From NCBI GenBank assembly GCA_008501545.1, contig QQUM01000241.1:1-7714 (forward strand): a DNA stretch of 7,714 nt, written 5' to 3'. This DNA is from Calditrichota bacterium. GTDB taxonomy: Bacteria > Zhuqueibacterota > Zhuqueibacteria > Zhuqueibacterales > Geothermadaptataceae. Every line of letters begins with the position of its first letter. Position 1 is the first letter of the stretch. Both the position numbers and the translations under genes were made by a program. This document shows positions 6,455 to 7,714 of this stretch, in pieces. The notes under the pieces are model-generated. The model made no database searches. It was given only the letters and a program-made list of their open reading frames with translations, and was not told where the DNA came from.

Positions 6455-6552
6455 ATGGCAAAATGATTTGGGGCAAGATAATTAAAAATAATCATTTTGC
6501 CCTAAATTATCTTGCCATTAAAACTTCAGAATAGATAAACCAATAATTCAAA
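6455..6552 (+). repeat. Direct repeat copy 2, better-preserved interleaved inverted arms
   Basis: Two perfect 12-bp inverted repeats are interleaved: 6457-6468 with 6490-6501, and 6472-6483 with 6505-6516. Each pair is separated by exactly 21 bases. The structured part is 6455-6518. Because the two arms are near-identical to each other, a nested 29-bp hairpin (6455-6483 against 6490-6518) is an alternative fold with 24 Watson-Crick pairs, three G-T and two A-C positions. Similarity with copy 1 runs on to CAATAATTCAAA (6541-6552), just upstream of the agarase-like gene's ribosome site. The short gap 6430-6454 holds nothing recognisable. Confidence 0.88.
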
Positions 6553-6556
6553 AATA

Positions 6557-6562
6557 GAAAGG
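6557..6562 (+). promoter_or_regulatory. Shine-Dalgarno GAAAGG of the agarase-like gene
   Basis: GAAAGG ends nine bases before the ATG at 6572, followed by a lysine-rich lipoprotein signal. This supports 6572 as the start. Confidence 0.6.
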
Positions 6563-6571
6563 AAAAATACC

Positions 6572-7714
6572 ATGAAAAACAAATCAGCATTAAAAATCAC
6601 CGGCATTCAAATTATCCTGTTTGGATTGCTTGTGTTTGGAATTTATTCCTGCGCACCCAAATCGCAGAGCGATCCGTTTTGGGATGGCCAAAATCAACAA
6701 ATGGTTTTGGATTTTGAAGGAGAAGCAGTGCCGGCCACTGTTAAAGGCATCAACGCGAAAATGGAGCTGGTTTCCGGCAAAGGCGTCACCCAGGGCACGC
6801 AGGCTCTGAAGTTGTCGTTCCCCGGCGACCACACAGAAGCGGGCATCATGATTAAACCGGAAACGCCCATCGACGCCAGTCAGTTCAAGCACTTCTGCCT
6901 GGTTTTTGACGCCACCAACATCACCGATGATGGCTCTTCAATGCAGGTTTTTGTTGTTGCGAAAAATGAAAAGGGCCACAGTGTGCGGCGTTCAACCGTT
7001 ATGCCCATCGGCAAAACAAAAACATTCTATTTTGAATTGTCTGGCGAATATGCCAACAAAGAGACGGGCTTGCGCGACGATCCCATCCCCTGGGATAACC
7101 AGTCAACACAGATGCGAATCAATGGATTAAAAGCAAAAATCGACTATTCCAAAATAGCTGCCATCAAATTTTATGTTTCGCACATCGTGTCAGACAGAAC
7201 GGTTATTATTGATAATTTCCGTCTGGTGGAAAGCCCGCCCATCGCGGAAGACTATCTGGTAGGCATCATCGATAAATACGGTCAAGCCGCCAAAAATGAT
7301 TTCAAAGACAAAATCACCTCCGACGAGCAATTAAAAGCATTGGCCGACGCCGAATTAAAACAGTTGGCTGACGAAGGCACCATGGCTGGCAGAAGCAAGT
7401 TCGGCGGCTGGGCAGACGGTCCCAAACTGGAAGGCACCGGCTATTTCAGAGCGGAAAAAGTGGACGGCCGCTGGGCGTTGGTTGATCCCGAAGGTTATTT
7501 GTTTTTCTCAACCGGTTTGGCCAATGTGCGCATGGCCAACACCACATCTTTTACCGGCATCGATTTTAAAAACGATAAAGTCCGCTACCGCGATCCCGAA
7601 GACGTGACTCCCGAAGATTCCCGCGGCATGGTCAAGCTGGACGAGGATGTCACCAGCACGGCGTACAATGCCTATCCCGATCGCAACAAAATGTTTTTAG
7701 GCCTGCCATCATAC
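6572..7714 (+). CDS. Agarase-like glycoside hydrolase lipoprotein, GH50-like (3'-truncated by window edge)
   Basis: The frame is open for 381 codons to the last base, so the C-terminus, including most of the catalytic barrel, is missing. Residues 1-27 are a lipoprotein signal: basic N-terminus, aliphatic core and GIYSC with C27 as the lipidated Cys, followed by Ala, which fits outer-membrane anchoring. Residues about 44-220 look like a jelly-roll carbohydrate-binding-type domain, from VLDFEGE to the closing VIIDNFRLVE. A charged helical linker follows (about 224-270). The catalytic module begins near 275 with GGWADGPKLEGTGYFR, GRWALVDPEGYLFFSTGLANVRM (from 299; the strongest family resemblance) and FTGIDF. 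This pattern recalls GH50 beta-agarases; related agarase-like GH families are an alternative. The catalytic glutamates lie beyond the window. Paired with the sulfatase, it suggests agar or porphyran breakdown at the cell surface. Confidence 0.72.
   Translation, partial: MKNKSALKITGIQIILFGLLVFGIYSCAPKSQSDPFWDGQNQQMVLDFEGEAVPATVKGINAKMELVSGKGVTQGTQALKLSFPGDHTEAGIMIKPETPIDASQFKHFCLVFDATNITDDGSSMQVFVVAKNEKGHSVRRSTVMPIGKTKTFYFELSGEYANKETGLRDDPIPWDNQSTQMRINGLKAKIDYSKIAAIKFYVSHIVSDRTVIIDNFRLVESPPIAEDYLVGIIDKYGQAAKNDFKDKITSDEQLKALADAELKQLADEGTMAGRSKFGGWADGPKLEGTGYFRAEKVDGRWALVDPEGYLFFSTGLANVRMANTTSFTGIDFKNDKVRYRDPEDVTPEDSRGMVKLDEDVTSTAYNAYPDRNKMFLGLPSY

Noticed and set aside
5629..6552. CRISPR array or integron cassette
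   Set aside because: There are only two repeat copies 826 bases apart with a whole gene between, no spacer series, and no attC-type paired core sites or integrase.
6621..7130. Small open frames within the agarase-like gene on either strand (6621-6809, 6906-7130, 6590-6892)
   Set aside because: They are out-of-frame shadows of the frame starting at 6572, which runs uninterrupted to the window end with a lipoprotein signal and agarase-like motifs.

Overview
The window reads as one co-directional (+ strand) stretch of a Gram-negative, probably anaerobic, probably marine or sediment bacterium. Gram-negative: a lipoprotein signal, an outer-membrane barrel-like protein and Sec signal peptides. Anaerobic: a corrinoid-dependent C1 gene set with a 2Fe-2S corrinoid activator. 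Marine: a formylglycine-type sulfatase upstream of an agarase-like (GH50-like) glycoside hydrolase. No rRNA or other phylogenetic marker is present. A PVC, FCB or KSB1/Calditrichota-like lineage would fit, but the phylum cannot be settled from this DNA.

Layout. 2-775: 5'-truncated methylenetetrahydrofolate reductase (MetF family). 793-1824: UroD-superfamily methyltransferase. 1862-2388: a compact unit made of a GIY-YIG nuclease gene (2003-2302) between two ~70 bp inverted, hairpin-forming repeats. 2431-4041: RACo-like corrinoid activator (2Fe-2S domain plus ASKHA ATPase fold). 4086-4167: a solo imperfect palindrome of a different family. 4210-5619: secreted sulfatase. 5629-5725 and 6455-6552: two direct copies of an AT-rich repeat with interleaved inverted arms, bracketing an AT-rich outer-membrane-type protein gene (5743-6429). 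6572-7714: the N-terminal 381 codons of an agarase-like lipoprotein that runs off the window.

How the genes may work together (inference). The sulfatase and agarase-like enzyme would desulfate and cut a sulfated galactan outside the cytoplasm. The UroD-type methyltransferase, the corrinoid activator and MetF form part of a methyl-transfer route to tetrahydrofolate. Agar and porphyran galactans can carry O-methyl groups, so anaerobic corrinoid-based demethylation of the released sugar is a testable link. The corrinoid protein and any dedicated substrate methyltransferase are not in the window.

The most unusual layer is the repeats. Three unrelated palindromic families occupy the large intergenic gaps. 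One encloses a nuclease gene and one brackets a compositionally foreign gene.
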